The position numbers were made by a program, and so were the translations under genes. Positions 38,032 through 47,025 of a stretch of DNA of 64,000 nt are shown here, in pieces. Location: the NCBI RefSeq assembly GCF_900101095.1, contig NZ_FNFM01000001.1, forward strand, positions 310,001 to 374,000, given 5' to 3'. The notes beneath the pieces were generated by a model. That model had not been told where the DNA came from and searched no databases. It saw only the letters and a list, made by a program, of their open reading frames with translations. Source of the DNA: Actinopolyspora mzabensis (GTDB lineage: Bacteria; Actinomycetota; Actinomycetes; Mycobacteriales; Pseudonocardiaceae). Position 1 is the first letter of the stretch. Every line of letters begins with the position of its first letter.

Positions 38032-41018
38032 GACTGCATCACCTGGAACTGTCGGCCTTCGGCCCGTTCCGGGACCGGCAGCGGGTCGACTTCGACGAGC
38101 TCGGCGCGGACGGGCTGTTCCTGCTGCACGGCGACACCGGGGCGGGCAAGACCACCGTGCTCGACGCCGTCACCTTCGCGCTGTACGGCCAGGTCCCCGG
38201 TGCCCGGCACCAGGCCAAGGCGCTGCGCTGCGACACGGCGCCGCCGGAGACACCCACCCGGGTCTCGCTGGAACTGACCGTGCAGGGCTGCCGGATGCGC
38301 GTGGAGCGCAACCCGGAGTACGAGCGGCCCAAGAAAACCGGTACGGGCACCACCAAGGAGAAGGCCAAGGCCACGCTGACCTGGCTCGACGAGCCACCCG
38401 AGGGTGAGCCGCGGGAGGGGATCACGCGTCCCAACGAGGTCGGTCCGACCGTGGAACGGCTGCTCGGGATGGACGCGGGACAGTTCTGCCAGGTCGTGCT
38501 GCTGCCGCAGGGCGACTTCGCGCGGTTCCTGCGCGCCGACGCCAAGGAGCGGGCGGATCTGCTGGAAGAGCTCTTCGACACCCGGCAGTTCTCCCGCATC
38601 GAGCAGTGGTTCGGCGAGCGACGCAAGCAGCGCCGGGCCGAGCTGCACAGCGCACGGGAGCACAGCGAGAAACTACTGGCCCGGTTCGCCCAGGTCGCGG
38701 GCAGCGAACCCGACGAGGGCGCGGACCGCGCCGAATGGCTGGACGAGACGGAGCGGAGCTTCGCCCGCCGCTACGAGCACGCCCGCGCCGAGGACGAGCG
38801 GCTTCGACGGCAACGCGAACAGGCCGAGGAGACCCTGGCCCGGCAGCGTGAACTCGCGGGCAAGGTGCGCCGCGTCCGCGACGCCCGCGCGGAGCTCGAC
38901 GAACTCGCCGCCCTGGCTGAGACCTACCGGGCCGCCGATGTCGAACTCGACGCGGCACGCCGCGCGGCCCCCGTGCTCAACGCGGCCCGGGAACTGGACA
39001 GCAGCACCACCCGGCTGCGGGAGGCCGAGCAGGAGCTGCACCGCGCCCTGGCCGACTGTCCCGGTCACGAATCCGACGGCCCGGCGCCAACCGGGAAGGG
39101 GGCCGCCGAGAAGGAAGCCGTCGACACCGACGAACTGCACACCCGGTCGCTGCGCTACCGCGAGGAAGCAGCGGTGCTGGCCGATCGGGAGCAGGAAGCC
39201 GAGCAGCAGCGCCACGACCGAGCGCGGATCACCGAACTCGACGAGAACATCGCCGCCGACCTCACCACCGACGAGGAACTCGCCCAGCAGCAGCACCAGC
39301 TGCCGGAGGCACTCGAACAGGCCCGCACCGCGGCCCACGAAGCCGAACAGGCCCCCGAACGGCTGGAGACGGTCACCGCCAGGTGCGACGAGCTGAACGG
39401 GGCGCTGGAAGCCGCCCGGCAACTTCCCGAGGCCGAGAAGCGACGCGACACGGCATGCGAACGGGCACAGCACGCCGTCGACGAGCACCAGAGAGCGCGC
39501 GAACAGCTGCAGGACATTCGGGAACGCAGACTTGCGGGCATGGCCGCCGAACTGGCCACCCGACTCGAAACCGACACGGCCTGCCCCGTCTGCGGCTCAC
39601 GACAGCACCCGCACCCGGCCGAACCGGGCGAGTCGTCCGTCGGACCCGATGACGAACGGCAGGCCCGCGAGACCGAGCACGACCGCCAACAGCGCAGGGA
39701 CCACGCGCGGGGCGAACTGGAGGAAGCCGAACGGGACCACACCCGCCTCCGCGAACAGCTCGGCGAACGTACCGAAGCACAACTGCGCGCGGAGTTCGAG
39801 CGGGCCGCGGCCGAACGCGACCACCTGCGCGAGCTGGCCGACCAGCGGCAGCACCGAGCCGAACGGTTGGCCGAGCTCAACAACCAAGCCGAGCTGCTGA
39901 GCGGCAGGCGCACCGAACTCGACAAACGGATCAGCGCCGCGCGCTCCGGCCGGGACTCACTCGTCGAGACCGTCCACGAACGGGAAGAACGGCTGCGCGA
40001 GGCACGCGGCGAGTTCGACACGGTCCCGGCGCGACGGCAACACCTGCTCGAACTCGCCGAACGCCTCGAACGCGCGGTGCGGGCACGCGGCGAACACGAC
40101 AGGGCCGTCACCCGCGAGAACGAACAACGCGAAGCGCTGGCGCGGATCGCCACCGAGCACGGCTTCGACAGCTCCGAGACGGCGCTGGCGGCACGGCGGG
40201 AACAGCAGCGCATCGACGAACTCGCCGACTGGATCACCGAGGTGGACCGCCGCGCCGCGACCGCCAGGGCCACCCTCGACGAGCTGCCGGACGTCTCCGC
40301 CGACACCGAGGTCGACACCGAAGGGGCCGCGGCGGCGGCCGAACAGGCGCGGCGGCTGGCCGACGACACGACCGCGGTGCTCGGTGATCTCGGTCACCGC
40401 AGCTCGCAACTCGCCGAGCTCGGCGAGGAACTGCGGCAGGCCTGGAAGGAACTGGAACCCCTCGAACGGGAGTTCGCCGAACTGCACGCCCTGACCGACG
40501 TGATCAACGGGCAGGGACAGAACGCCCGCCTGATGACACTGCGCTCCTACGTGCTCGCCGCGCGGCTGGAGGAGGTCGCCGTGGCCGCCTCCGCCAGGCT
40601 GCGGCACATGAGCGACGGGCGTTACGCGTTCGTGCACTCCGACGAGCAGGGCGCGCACGGCAAACGCGGCGGGCTGGACCTGCGCGTGATCGACGACTAC
40701 TCGGGTCGGACGCGCTCCACCAAAACGCTGTCCGGCGGTGAGTCGTTCCTCGCCTCGCTGTCGCTGGCTCTGGGGCTGGCCGACGTGGTCAGCGATGAGT
40801 CCGGCGGCGCGATGCTCGACACGTTGTTCATCGACGAGGGCTTCGGCACCCTGGACGGGGATACACTCGACCTGGTGATGGACGCGTTGGACGACCTGCG
40901 CGCCGGAGGCAGGATGGTAGGTCTGGTGTCGCACGTCGACGAACTGCGGCAGCGTATTCCGGTACGCCTGCGGGTGCGCAAGTCGCGCGGCGGTTCGTCA
41001 CTGGCGATCGAGGCGTAA
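38028..41018 (+). CDS. sbcC: Exonuclease SbcCD, ATPase subunit C
   Basis: 996 residues. Walker A is GDTGAGKTTVLDAVTFALYG. Two long coiled-coil arms, very rich in Glu/Arg/Ala, flank the zinc hook CPVC at about residue 520. The C-terminal signature TLSGGESFLASLSLALGLA and Walker B LFIDEGFGTLDG complete the Rad50-type ATPase. GTG start, translationally coupled to sbcD. The complex removes hairpins, which makes its place in a window with many long palindromes of some interest. Confidence 0.95.
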   Translation: MRLHHLELSAFGPFRDRQRVDFDELGADGLFLLHGDTGAGKTTVLDAVTFALYGQVPGARHQAKALRCDTAPPETPTRVSLELTVQGCRMRVERNPEYERPKKTGTGTTKEKAKATLTWLDEPPEGEPREGITRPNEVGPTVERLLGMDAGQFCQVVLLPQGDFARFLRADAKERADLLEELFDTRQFSRIEQWFGERRKQRRAELHSAREHSEKLLARFAQVAGSEPDEGADRAEWLDETERSFARRYEHARAEDERLRRQREQAEETLARQRELAGKVRRVRDARAELDELAALAETYRAADVELDAARRAAPVLNAARELDSSTTRLREAEQELHRALADCPGHESDGPAPTGKGAAEKEAVDTDELHTRSLRYREEAAVLADREQEAEQQRHDRARITELDENIAADLTTDEELAQQQHQLPEALEQARTAAHEAEQAPERLETVTARCDELNGALEAARQLPEAEKRRDTACERAQHAVDEHQRAREQLQDIRERRLAGMAAELATRLETDTACPVCGSRQHPHPAEPGESSVGPDDERQARETEHDRQQRRDHARGELEEAERDHTRLREQLGERTEAQLRAEFERAAAERDHLRELADQRQHRAERLAELNNQAELLSGRRTELDKRISAARSGRDSLVETVHEREERLREARGEFDTVPARRQHLLELAERLERAVRARGEHDRAVTRENEQREALARIATEHGFDSSETALAARREQQRIDELADWITEVDRRAATARATLDELPDVSADTEVDTEGAAAAAEQARRLADDTTAVLGDLGHRSSQLAELGEELRQAWKELEPLEREFAELHALTDVINGQGQNARLMTLRSYVLAARLEEVAVAASARLRHMSDGRYAFVHSDEQGAHGKRGGLDLRVIDDYSGRTRSTKTLSGGESFLASLSLALGLADVVSDESGGAMLDTLFIDEGFGTLDGDTLDLVMDALDDLRAGGRMVGLVSHVDELRQRIPVRLRVRKSRGGSSLAIEA

Positions 41019-41149
41019 CCCCGCACCGCATTCACCACCTGCCCCCGTCGTGGTCGGGCCGGTGCTCAACTCGGTGTGCCGGTGCGTGAACCCAACCGAG
41101 CAGTGTCGATACCGCGGCCCGTCGCGACCGGGCCGGGAAAGGTCGGTTC

Positions 41150-42496
41150 ATGTCCGAGCTGTCCAGCATGCTGGAGACCCACGATCCGAATGCTCGCCGC
41201 GAGTACATCGTGAACACCCTGGTGGAGACCTTCTCCGAACTGATGGAGCACAAGCCCGCCGCCTTCCGCACCAAGTTCCGCAAGATGGCCGCCTCCCCGT
41301 TCGCCTTCTACCGCGGCACGGCCTGCCTGTTCTACTCCGACGTCGCCCGACTCAAGGACCCCTGGGCGGACGAACGCACCAGCCGGGTCTGGATCCAGGG
41401 CGACCTGCACGCCGAGAACTTCGGCACCTACATGGACGGCGAAGGCGTGCTGATCTTCGACGTCAACGACTTCGACGAGGCATACCTCGGACATTTCACC
41501 TGGGACCTGCAGCGGTTCGCCGCCAGCATCGCGCTGCTCGGCTGGAGCAAGGCGCTGCCCGACGAGGACATCGTCGAGTTCATCCGCCGTGCCACCCACT
41601 CCTACATCGACCAGGTGCGGCACTTCGTGGCCGGTGACGACGACGCGGCCTTCTCGCTGAACCTCGGCACCACCGACGGGCCGATCCACCAGGTGCTGCA
41701 GCAGGCCAGGCTGCGCAGCAGGGGAGGACTGCTCGACCGCGAGACCGAGACCGAGGGCTACGACCGCAAGTTCCGCGACGGGGTCGGGGTACGCAGACTC
41801 GGCGACGACGAGTACCAGCGCGTCATCGAGGCGTTCCAGCGCTACCTGACCACGATTCCGCAGGACAAGAAGATGCGCGACATCGCCTACGAGGTCAAGG
41901 ACGTGGTGGGGCGTAGCGGTTTCGGCATCGGCAGTGCGGGGCTGCCCGCCTACAGCGTGCTCATCGAGGGCGAGAACGAGGCGCTGGAGAACGACCTGAT
42001 CCTGTCGATGAAGCAGGGCAACGTGGCCGCCCCCGCCGCGGTGGTGCCCGACGAGGGGATCCGGAACTACTTCCTGCACCACGGCCAGCGCACCGCGATG
42101 TCGCAGCGGGCGTTGCAGGCGCACGCCGATGCGCTGCTGGGCTACACCGAGATCGACGGCACCGGCTACGTGGTCTCCGAGGTCTCGCCCTACGTGTCCG
42201 ATCTGGACTGGGGTGAACTCACCGAGCCGGATGACATCCGGCCGGTGGTGGACTACCTGGGGCGCGCTATCGCCAAGATCCACTGCGTCGCGGACTCGGA
42301 CTCTGATCAGACACTGGTTCCGTTCCAGACCGAGGACGCCATCTCGAAGGTGCTCGAAGGCAAGGACGAGGAGTTCGCGGACTGGCTCTGCGACTTCGCG
42401 ATGAACTACGCCGACGTGGTGCGCGACGACTACCGGCTGTTCGTCGAGGCGTTCCGCAACGGTGAGATCGGAGGGGTTACTTCCACCCGCACCTGA
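41150..42496 (+). CDS. DUF2252 domain-containing protein
   Basis: 448 residues with the DUF2252 kinase-like motifs: FAFYRGTACLFYSD, WIQGDLHAENFGTYMDG (catalytic-loop-like HAENF) and IFDVNDFDEAYLGHFTWD (DxD metal motif). The family resembles aminoglycoside phosphotransferases and is widespread in Actinobacteria, but its substrate is unknown. ATG 41150 has AAAGG eight bases upstream. Repeat copy D begins 48 bases after the stop. Confidence 0.85.
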   Translation: MSELSSMLETHDPNARREYIVNTLVETFSELMEHKPAAFRTKFRKMAASPFAFYRGTACLFYSDVARLKDPWADERTSRVWIQGDLHAENFGTYMDGEGVLIFDVNDFDEAYLGHFTWDLQRFAASIALLGWSKALPDEDIVEFIRRATHSYIDQVRHFVAGDDDAAFSLNLGTTDGPIHQVLQQARLRSRGGLLDRETETEGYDRKFRDGVGVRRLGDDEYQRVIEAFQRYLTTIPQDKKMRDIAYEVKDVVGRSGFGIGSAGLPAYSVLIEGENEALENDLILSMKQGNVAAPAAVVPDEGIRNYFLHHGQRTAMSQRALQAHADALLGYTEIDGTGYVVSEVSPYVSDLDWGELTEPDDIRPVVDYLGRAIAKIHCVADSDSDQTLVPFQTEDAISKVLEGKDEEFADWLCDFAMNYADVVRDDYRLFVEAFRNGEIGGVTSTRT

Positions 42497-42544
42497 TGTT
42501 GCTGGGTGACGGTGCCGGTTGCGTACGGGGTCGGCTAGCCGGCA

Positions 42545-42633
42545 CGTGAGGCGGCGCCTTGCGGCGTTGGGCCGCTCTTGAGTAGCGACCTACGCTGCGA
42601 GGCGGCCCGGCCTTGCAATGCATCCGCCTCACG
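42545..42633 (+). repeat. Dispersed long palindrome, diverged copy D
   Basis: 89 bases after the DUF2252 gene, same orientation. The outer stem is a perfect CGTGAGGCGG/CCGCCTCACG, the middle stem is GGGCCGC/GCGGCCC with CTC/GAG, and the apex is GTAG-CGAC-CTAC as in copies A-C. Outside the core, the sequence differs from the other copies but the layout is the same. Confidence 0.65.
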
Positions 42634-42755
42634 CACCGGGGACACTCGTGTTGCGACACGCACGGTCCCGCAACCAAAGTCCCGACCGGACCGAAAAACC
42701 GAGCTGCTCCCAAGCGGCGCAGCCGCTTACCGCCACACTGCCCCCGGCACCGCCG

Positions 42756-42856
42756 CGGGTTCTCCGGCGAGTGCCTCACGAGGACGGTCCCGACGTTGTG
42801 TAGGTCGCTACCCGATGTCGGGGCACCCGCAGCGAGGCGCCGTCGGAGGTTCCGCC
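42756..42856 (-). repeat. Dispersed long palindrome, copy C
   Basis: 101 bases, minus orientation, starting 35 bases after the ogt stop codon on the same strand. It is nearly identical to copy A: GCGGAACCTCCG start, GACATCGGGTAGCGACCTAC core and GGAGAACCCGC end. A one-base shortening on the left arm is offset by a one-base gain on the right arm. It faces copy D across the convergent DUF2252/ogt boundary. Confidence 0.8.
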
Positions 42857-42891
42857 ACGGAACCAATTACGCAGGCCGAGCGGGCACACCA

Positions 42892-43389
42892 TCAACCACG
42901 TTCGTGGTCGAGGAGCTGTCGCTTCAGTTCGAGTCCCCAGCGGAATCCGCCGAGCGAGCCGTCGCCACGCAGCACCCGGTGGCACGGCACGAACAGCGCC
43001 GCCGCGTTGTGCGAGCACGCGGCAGCGGCGGCCCGCACGGCTTCGGGACGTCCGAGCAGCGCCGCGTAGTCGCGGTAGCTGACGGACTTGCCGCCGGGGA
43101 TCTCCCGCAACACCCGCCAGGCCTGTTCCCGGAACGGGCCGGAGCGCTGGGAGACCGGGATTTCGGCCGCCGCGTCCAGCTCGCCCTCGTGGTACCGGCG
43201 CACGGCGCGGCTCACCTCCCCGAGGTCGGTGGCCTTGCGGATCTCGTGCGGCCGTAGCGGTTCCGCGATGAGCGGCAGCAGTTCGTCGACGGCGCCGGTC
43301 CACCCGGAGGCGAGTACCGTGCCCTCGCCGTCGACCATCGTGGTGAACGGGCCGAAACGGGTGTCCATCATGGACCATTTGGCTGTCAT
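42892..43389 (-). CDS. ogt: Methylated-DNA-[protein]-cysteine S-methyltransferase
   Basis: 165 residues. The acceptor cysteine is in ALFVPCHRVLRGDGSLGGF, and the DNA-recognition helix region reads GKSVSYRDYAALLGRPEAVR. It repairs O6-alkylguanine by suicidal alkyl transfer. The ATG overlaps the stop of the upstream Ada-AlkA gene (ATGA), so the two are co-expressed as an alkylation-damage operon. Confidence 0.94.
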   Translation of the reverse strand: MTAKWSMMDTRFGPFTTMVDGEGTVLASGWTGAVDELLPLIAEPLRPHEIRKATDLGEVSRAVRRYHEGELDAAAEIPVSQRSGPFREQAWRVLREIPGGKSVSYRDYAALLGRPEAVRAAAAACSHNAAALFVPCHRVLRGDGSLGGFRWGLELKRQLLDHERG

Positions 43390-44909
43390 GTCGGCTCCTT
43401 CGTCGTGGATTCGGGGTGGTGTTCGTGGTTCGTCGTGTTTGGGGCGCTCCGAGCGGCCCGCCACAGGTGCACCGCCGCGTAGGAGCGCCACGGGCTCCAC
43501 TGCCGCGCGCGATCGAGCAGCGCGGCGTCGTCGGGCAGGCCCAGCAGTCCGGCGCCGCGACGTAACGCGCCGTCGGGGAGGGGGAAGCTGTCGGGCTCAC
43601 CCAGCACGCGCATGCTCACGTGCTCGGCGGCGCGTTCCCCGAGACCCGCTCCCCGCAGCTCCTCGCGCAGTTCCGCGCCCTCGCGCCCTTCGTCGATGCG
43701 CAGCGCCCCGCTGGTCAGCGCGGTGGCGAGCCCGCGGATCGCTGACGCGCTGTCGCCGGATCCGGGTAGCGCGCGCGCCGCTCCGTCGGCGAGCGCCTCG
43801 GCGGTCGGGAACAGCACGGCCTCGCTCGTCCCGTCGAGAGCGGGGACTCGCTCGCCGAGCTCGGCGATCAGCTTGGAGAGCTCGGCGCGCCCGTCGCCGG
43901 TCGGTCCGGCTTCCTCGGGCCCCGCTTTGCCCAGCAGTGCCCGAACCGCGGTCTCCGTGCCGTCCGCGCTGCCGGGCAGCCGCACTCCCGGTGTCCTCGC
44001 CACCGTTCCGGCCAGCGCGGGATCGGAGCCGAGCACCTCGTCCACGGCAACCGGATCGCAGTCCAAGTCGAACAGCCTGCGCAGTCGTGCCACCGCACTG
44101 CCGAGATCGCGGAGTTCGGTCAACCGCAGGGTGACCGCCAGGTGGTGCGTTCGAGGGGTGAGTTCCGCGACCCCGTGACCGTGCGGCAGTCGCAGGGTCC
44201 GGCCGTAACCGCTTCCGCTCGTCCATTCCACGCCATCGACGGCATGATCTGAGTGGAATCCCAGCGTGCCAGGTGCGTCGAACGGCAGCCGCATCGGCAA
44301 TCGAAGCCGCAACGTGCCCGCGGGGAGCCCCTCGGGACTGCGGGGCCGGGTCGTCCGCGCCCGCAGTCCCGTCGGGTTGGTGGCGAACACCTCCCGAACG
44401 GTCTCGTTGAACTGGCGCAGGCTCGCGAAGCCGGCGGCGTAGGCGATGTCGGTGAAGTTCAGCTCGGTGGTCGCGATCAGCAGCCGCGCGGTGTGCGCCC
44501 GGTGGGCGCGTGCCAGCGCGAGCGGCCCCGCCCCCAGTTCCTCGGTGAGTACGCGGGTCAACTGCCGGGTGGAGTAGCCGAGCCGCGCGGCCAGCCCCGG
44601 CACGCCCTCCCGCTCCACGAGCCCGTCGGTGACCAGCCGCATCGCGCGCCCCGCGAGGTCGGCCCGCAGGTTCCACTCCGGCGAGCCCGGCACGGCGTCC
44701 GGCAGGCAGCGGCGACACGCGCGGTAACCGGCCTGCTGTGCCGCTGCCGCCGTGGCGAAGAACTCGACATTGCCGGACTTCGGGGTGCGCGCGGGGCAGG
44801 AGGGCCTGCAGTAGATACCGGTGCTGCGCACGCCGGTCACGAAGCATCCGTCGAACCGGATGTCCCGGGACGTCACGGCGCGGTAGGCCTGTTGCGGTGT
44901 GACCAGCAT
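43386..44909 (-). CDS. Ada-AraC-AlkA fusion: alkylation sensor-regulator and 3-methyladenine glycosylase
   Basis: 507 residues in three parts. An Ada N-terminal zinc domain (residues about 1-75; RFDGCFVTGVRSTGIYCRPS, CRRCLPD) is where a cysteine takes methyl groups from phosphotriesters. An AraC helix-turn-helix follows (about 85-185; LGYSTRQLTRVLTEELGAGP, FTDIAYAAGFASLRQFNETV). The C-terminal HhH-GPD/AlkA glycosylase domain has GLGERAAEHVSMRVLGEPD and the catalytic aspartate in FPLPDGALRRG. Damage sensing, transcription activation and base excision are thus on one chain. It directly precedes ogt. Confidence 0.92.
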   Translation of the reverse strand: MLVTPQQAYRAVTSRDIRFDGCFVTGVRSTGIYCRPSCPARTPKSGNVEFFATAAAAQQAGYRACRRCLPDAVPGSPEWNLRADLAGRAMRLVTDGLVEREGVPGLAARLGYSTRQLTRVLTEELGAGPLALARAHRAHTARLLIATTELNFTDIAYAAGFASLRQFNETVREVFATNPTGLRARTTRPRSPEGLPAGTLRLRLPMRLPFDAPGTLGFHSDHAVDGVEWTSGSGYGRTLRLPHGHGVAELTPRTHHLAVTLRLTELRDLGSAVARLRRLFDLDCDPVAVDEVLGSDPALAGTVARTPGVRLPGSADGTETAVRALLGKAGPEEAGPTGDGRAELSKLIAELGERVPALDGTSEAVLFPTAEALADGAARALPGSGDSASAIRGLATALTSGALRIDEGREGAELREELRGAGLGERAAEHVSMRVLGEPDSFPLPDGALRRGAGLLGLPDDAALLDRARQWSPWRSYAAVHLWRAARSAPNTTNHEHHPESTTKEPT

Positions 44910-45072
44910 GAGTCGAGCCTGCCACCAGTTGCGAGCCGTTCACCAGCGGAAATCGGACACGATGGTTCGGGTGCGCGGGGCCGTACGCCCGGGGACCGGC
45001 CGAGGGGTGTTCCGGTCGCGCGGCGGTCCGGAGCAGTTCGCCGTTGGTCCGTGACGCCCGGACGATGCGGTG

Positions 45073-45097
45073 CCCCGGTCCGAGGTGCGGACCGGGG
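45073..45097. terminator. Hairpin after the secreted small-protein gene
   Basis: CCCCGGTCC and GGACCGGGG form a perfect 9-bp stem with loop GAGGTGC. It lies about 110 bases after the stop of the minus-strand secreted protein and before the Ada-AlkA promoter. A strong GC stem without T-run is usual for actinobacterial terminators. The rest of the 44910-45207 gap shows no gene. Confidence 0.5.
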
Positions 45098-45207
45098 ACC
45101 TTTCGGGCCGAACATCGATTCGCCACTCGAACTCTGGCCACCGGACGGCGAACCGGTGATCGATCGGCCGAGTGAACGTCATCGAGAATCGGGAGGAGGA
45201 ATCCGGA

Positions 45208-45561
45208 TCAGCACAGCACCACCCGTTCCAGATAGGGGCTGACGCCTCGGGACTTGCTCATTCTGGTCTGTCCCGGTCGTATCGAGAAACATCGGCTGTC
45301 CGCGCCGCGAGCCATGATGAGTTTAACCCGATAGTACCGTTTACATTCGTTGGTGACCCACACCGTCGTGTAAACTTTACCTTTGTCCTCCCGGTCGGTG
45401 ATGCAGTTCGGGGCCGTGCGATCCGGGGCCGCGTTCGTGGGGAGGGCGTTCGCGTATTCGGTGGTCGAGGCGCCCGCCGGTAGTGCCCCCAGCGTCGTGA
45501 GCGCGGAGAGGGTCATCGCTGCCGTCAGAACGGACATGCGACGCATCCGGTTGATGGACAT
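45208..45561 (-). CDS. Secreted four-cysteine small protein, tendamistat-like cysteine spacing
   Basis: 117 residues. A signal peptide (MRRMSVLTAAMTLSALTTLG) ends near ALPAGAS. The mature part of about 80 residues has four cysteines spaced 20, 18 and 26. Streptomyces tendamistat-type alpha-amylase inhibitors have 16, 18 and 28, with a similar CYAVAPGQ segment where this protein has CFSIRPGQ. The inhibitory Trp-Arg-Tyr triad is not present, so amylase inhibition is not supported and only the fold is suggested. AAAGGAGA precedes the ATG. Confidence 0.7.
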   Translation of the reverse strand: MSINRMRRMSVLTAAMTLSALTTLGALPAGASTTEYANALPTNAAPDRTAPNCITDREDKGKVYTTVWVTNECKRYYRVKLIMARGADSRCFSIRPGQTRMSKSRGVSPYLERVVLC

Positions 45562-45860
45562 TGAATCTCCTTTTGGTTCCGGTCAATTGTGACCGCTCGT
45601 CCGGGAACGGTTCTCCGGTATTTCTTCGCGCGGTCGGGATCGATTTTGCCCGCTGGTTGTTCGTCGGTGGTCGGTAATGTGTTGAAACCACTCGATCCGG
45701 CGACCGGAAGGGAGATTCCACCTCCGTTGAGGTGTCATTCTTCCGGTGGTTGGCCGGATTGCGGAGCCCTCTCGCGGGCGAGTGTTAGCGGAGTCGTGCC
45801 CGGAGTCGCTCCGGGCACGCCGTGCCTGCGGAGCCGGAGCCGGACATCTATCTTCGGGGC

Positions 45861-46085
45861 ATGAATCATGGACGTCACTTCATCCGCTGGTTCGGTGCTG
45901 TGCTGGCCGCCCTGGCCCTGCTGACAGCGGGTTCTTGCGAGGAGAGCGAGCAGGGGCCCGGTGGCGGGGAGCAGCAGGAGCAGCAGGAGCAGGACCAGGA
46001 GCAGGAGCAGGAACAGGAGCAACAGGATCAGCAGGACGGGGATCAGCAGGACGGGGAACAGGAGGAGGACGGCGGCGGTTACTGA
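45861..46085 (+). CDS. Small lipoprotein-like protein with Gln/Glu/Asp-rich tail
   Basis: 74 residues. A signal-like start (WFGAVLAALALLTAGSC) is followed by about 45 residues made almost only of Q, E, D and G. The cysteine at the end of the hydrophobic stretch suggests lipidation, although the lipobox is imperfect. The tail is encoded by an imperfect GAGCAG/GACCAG repeat and is likely to vary in length. No function is recognised. The 299 bases before it contain only the promoter of the divergent secreted protein. Confidence 0.6.
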   Translation: MNHGRHFIRWFGAVLAALALLTAGSCEESEQGPGGGEQQEQQEQDQEQEQEQEQQDQQDGDQQDGEQEEDGGGY

Positions 46086-46182
46086 CACCGCCGCTCACGA
46101 CGGTTGACGACGTTTCGCTCGACGAACCTCCGGTGTTCGACGGCGTATGGCACGGCCGAGCCTGTCGGGGGTGCGAGGCAGC

Positions 46183-47025
46183 ATGCCGAACATGATCGAG
46201 CCGGAACATTCTCGTACCAACGAGTACCGCATCACGGGGTCCGTCGAGGATTCGTCTCCCACCACGTACGGTTTCGTCGGCACGGGTGAGATCACCGCCG
46301 CTCTGGTCGAGGGCCTGCACGCGGGCGAAGCCGAACCGCCCGTGGTCTTCCTCTCGCCCCGAGGGCGCGATGTCGGGCGGGCACTGGCCCAACGGTTCGA
46401 AGGCGTGCACGTGTGCGGCAGCAACCAGGAGGTGCTGGACAACGCCACGACGATCGTGCTCGGGGTACGACCACCGGTCGCTCACGGTGTCGTCACCCAG
46501 CTGAGGTTCCGACCTCACCACGTGGTGTTGAGCGCGGTGGCCGGTGTGCCGTTGGCACAGCTGTACGACTGGGCCGCGCCGGTTGGTCGAATCGTCCGAG
46601 CCGTTCCGCTGCCCCAATCGGAGAGCGGTCGAGGTCTGACGGCGATGTACCCGGAGAACGCGGTAGCTCGTGAACTGTTCGGCCGGGTCGGCGGTCTGCT
46701 CGTTCCCGAGCACGAGGCCGCCCTGGAGGCGATCAGCGCGGCAACCGCGACCTTCGCAGCCCATCTCGACCACCTCACCACCATCGCGGGCTGGATGGCC
46801 GAGCACGGCGTCGATCACGAATCCGCGACCACGTACACGAGACACGTCTTCGGCCAGCTCGGCCGGTCCTTGCTGCGAAACACCGAATCACTCACCGAGC
46901 TGGCCGACAGGCACACGACTCCCGGTGGGATCAACGAGCAGGTCATGACCGAGCTGCGGAACGAGGGCGTCCCCCAGGCGGTGCGGCAGGCACTGGACCG
47001 AGTGCTGACTCGGCTCCGTGAGTAG
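46183..47025 (+). CDS. Pyrroline-5-carboxylate reductase-like NAD(P)-binding protein
   Basis: About 280 residues. A Rossmann motif (YGFVGTGEITAALVEGL) lies near residue 29, followed by ATTIVLGVRPPVAHGVV and a ProC-like helical dimerisation domain. It is clearly related to proline-biosynthetic reductases. Parts of the active site differ, and such actinobacterial paralogues may act on other imines. Several starts are possible (46147, 46183, 46192); 46183 has GAGG upstream. The gene precedes ychF by 74 bases. Confidence 0.75.
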   Translation: MPNMIEPEHSRTNEYRITGSVEDSSPTTYGFVGTGEITAALVEGLHAGEAEPPVVFLSPRGRDVGRALAQRFEGVHVCGSNQEVLDNATTIVLGVRPPVAHGVVTQLRFRPHHVVLSAVAGVPLAQLYDWAAPVGRIVRAVPLPQSESGRGLTAMYPENAVARELFGRVGGLLVPEHEAALEAISAATATFAAHLDHLTTIAGWMAEHGVDHESATTYTRHVFGQLGRSLLRNTESLTELADRHTTPGGINEQVMTELRNEGVPQAVRQALDRVLTRLRE

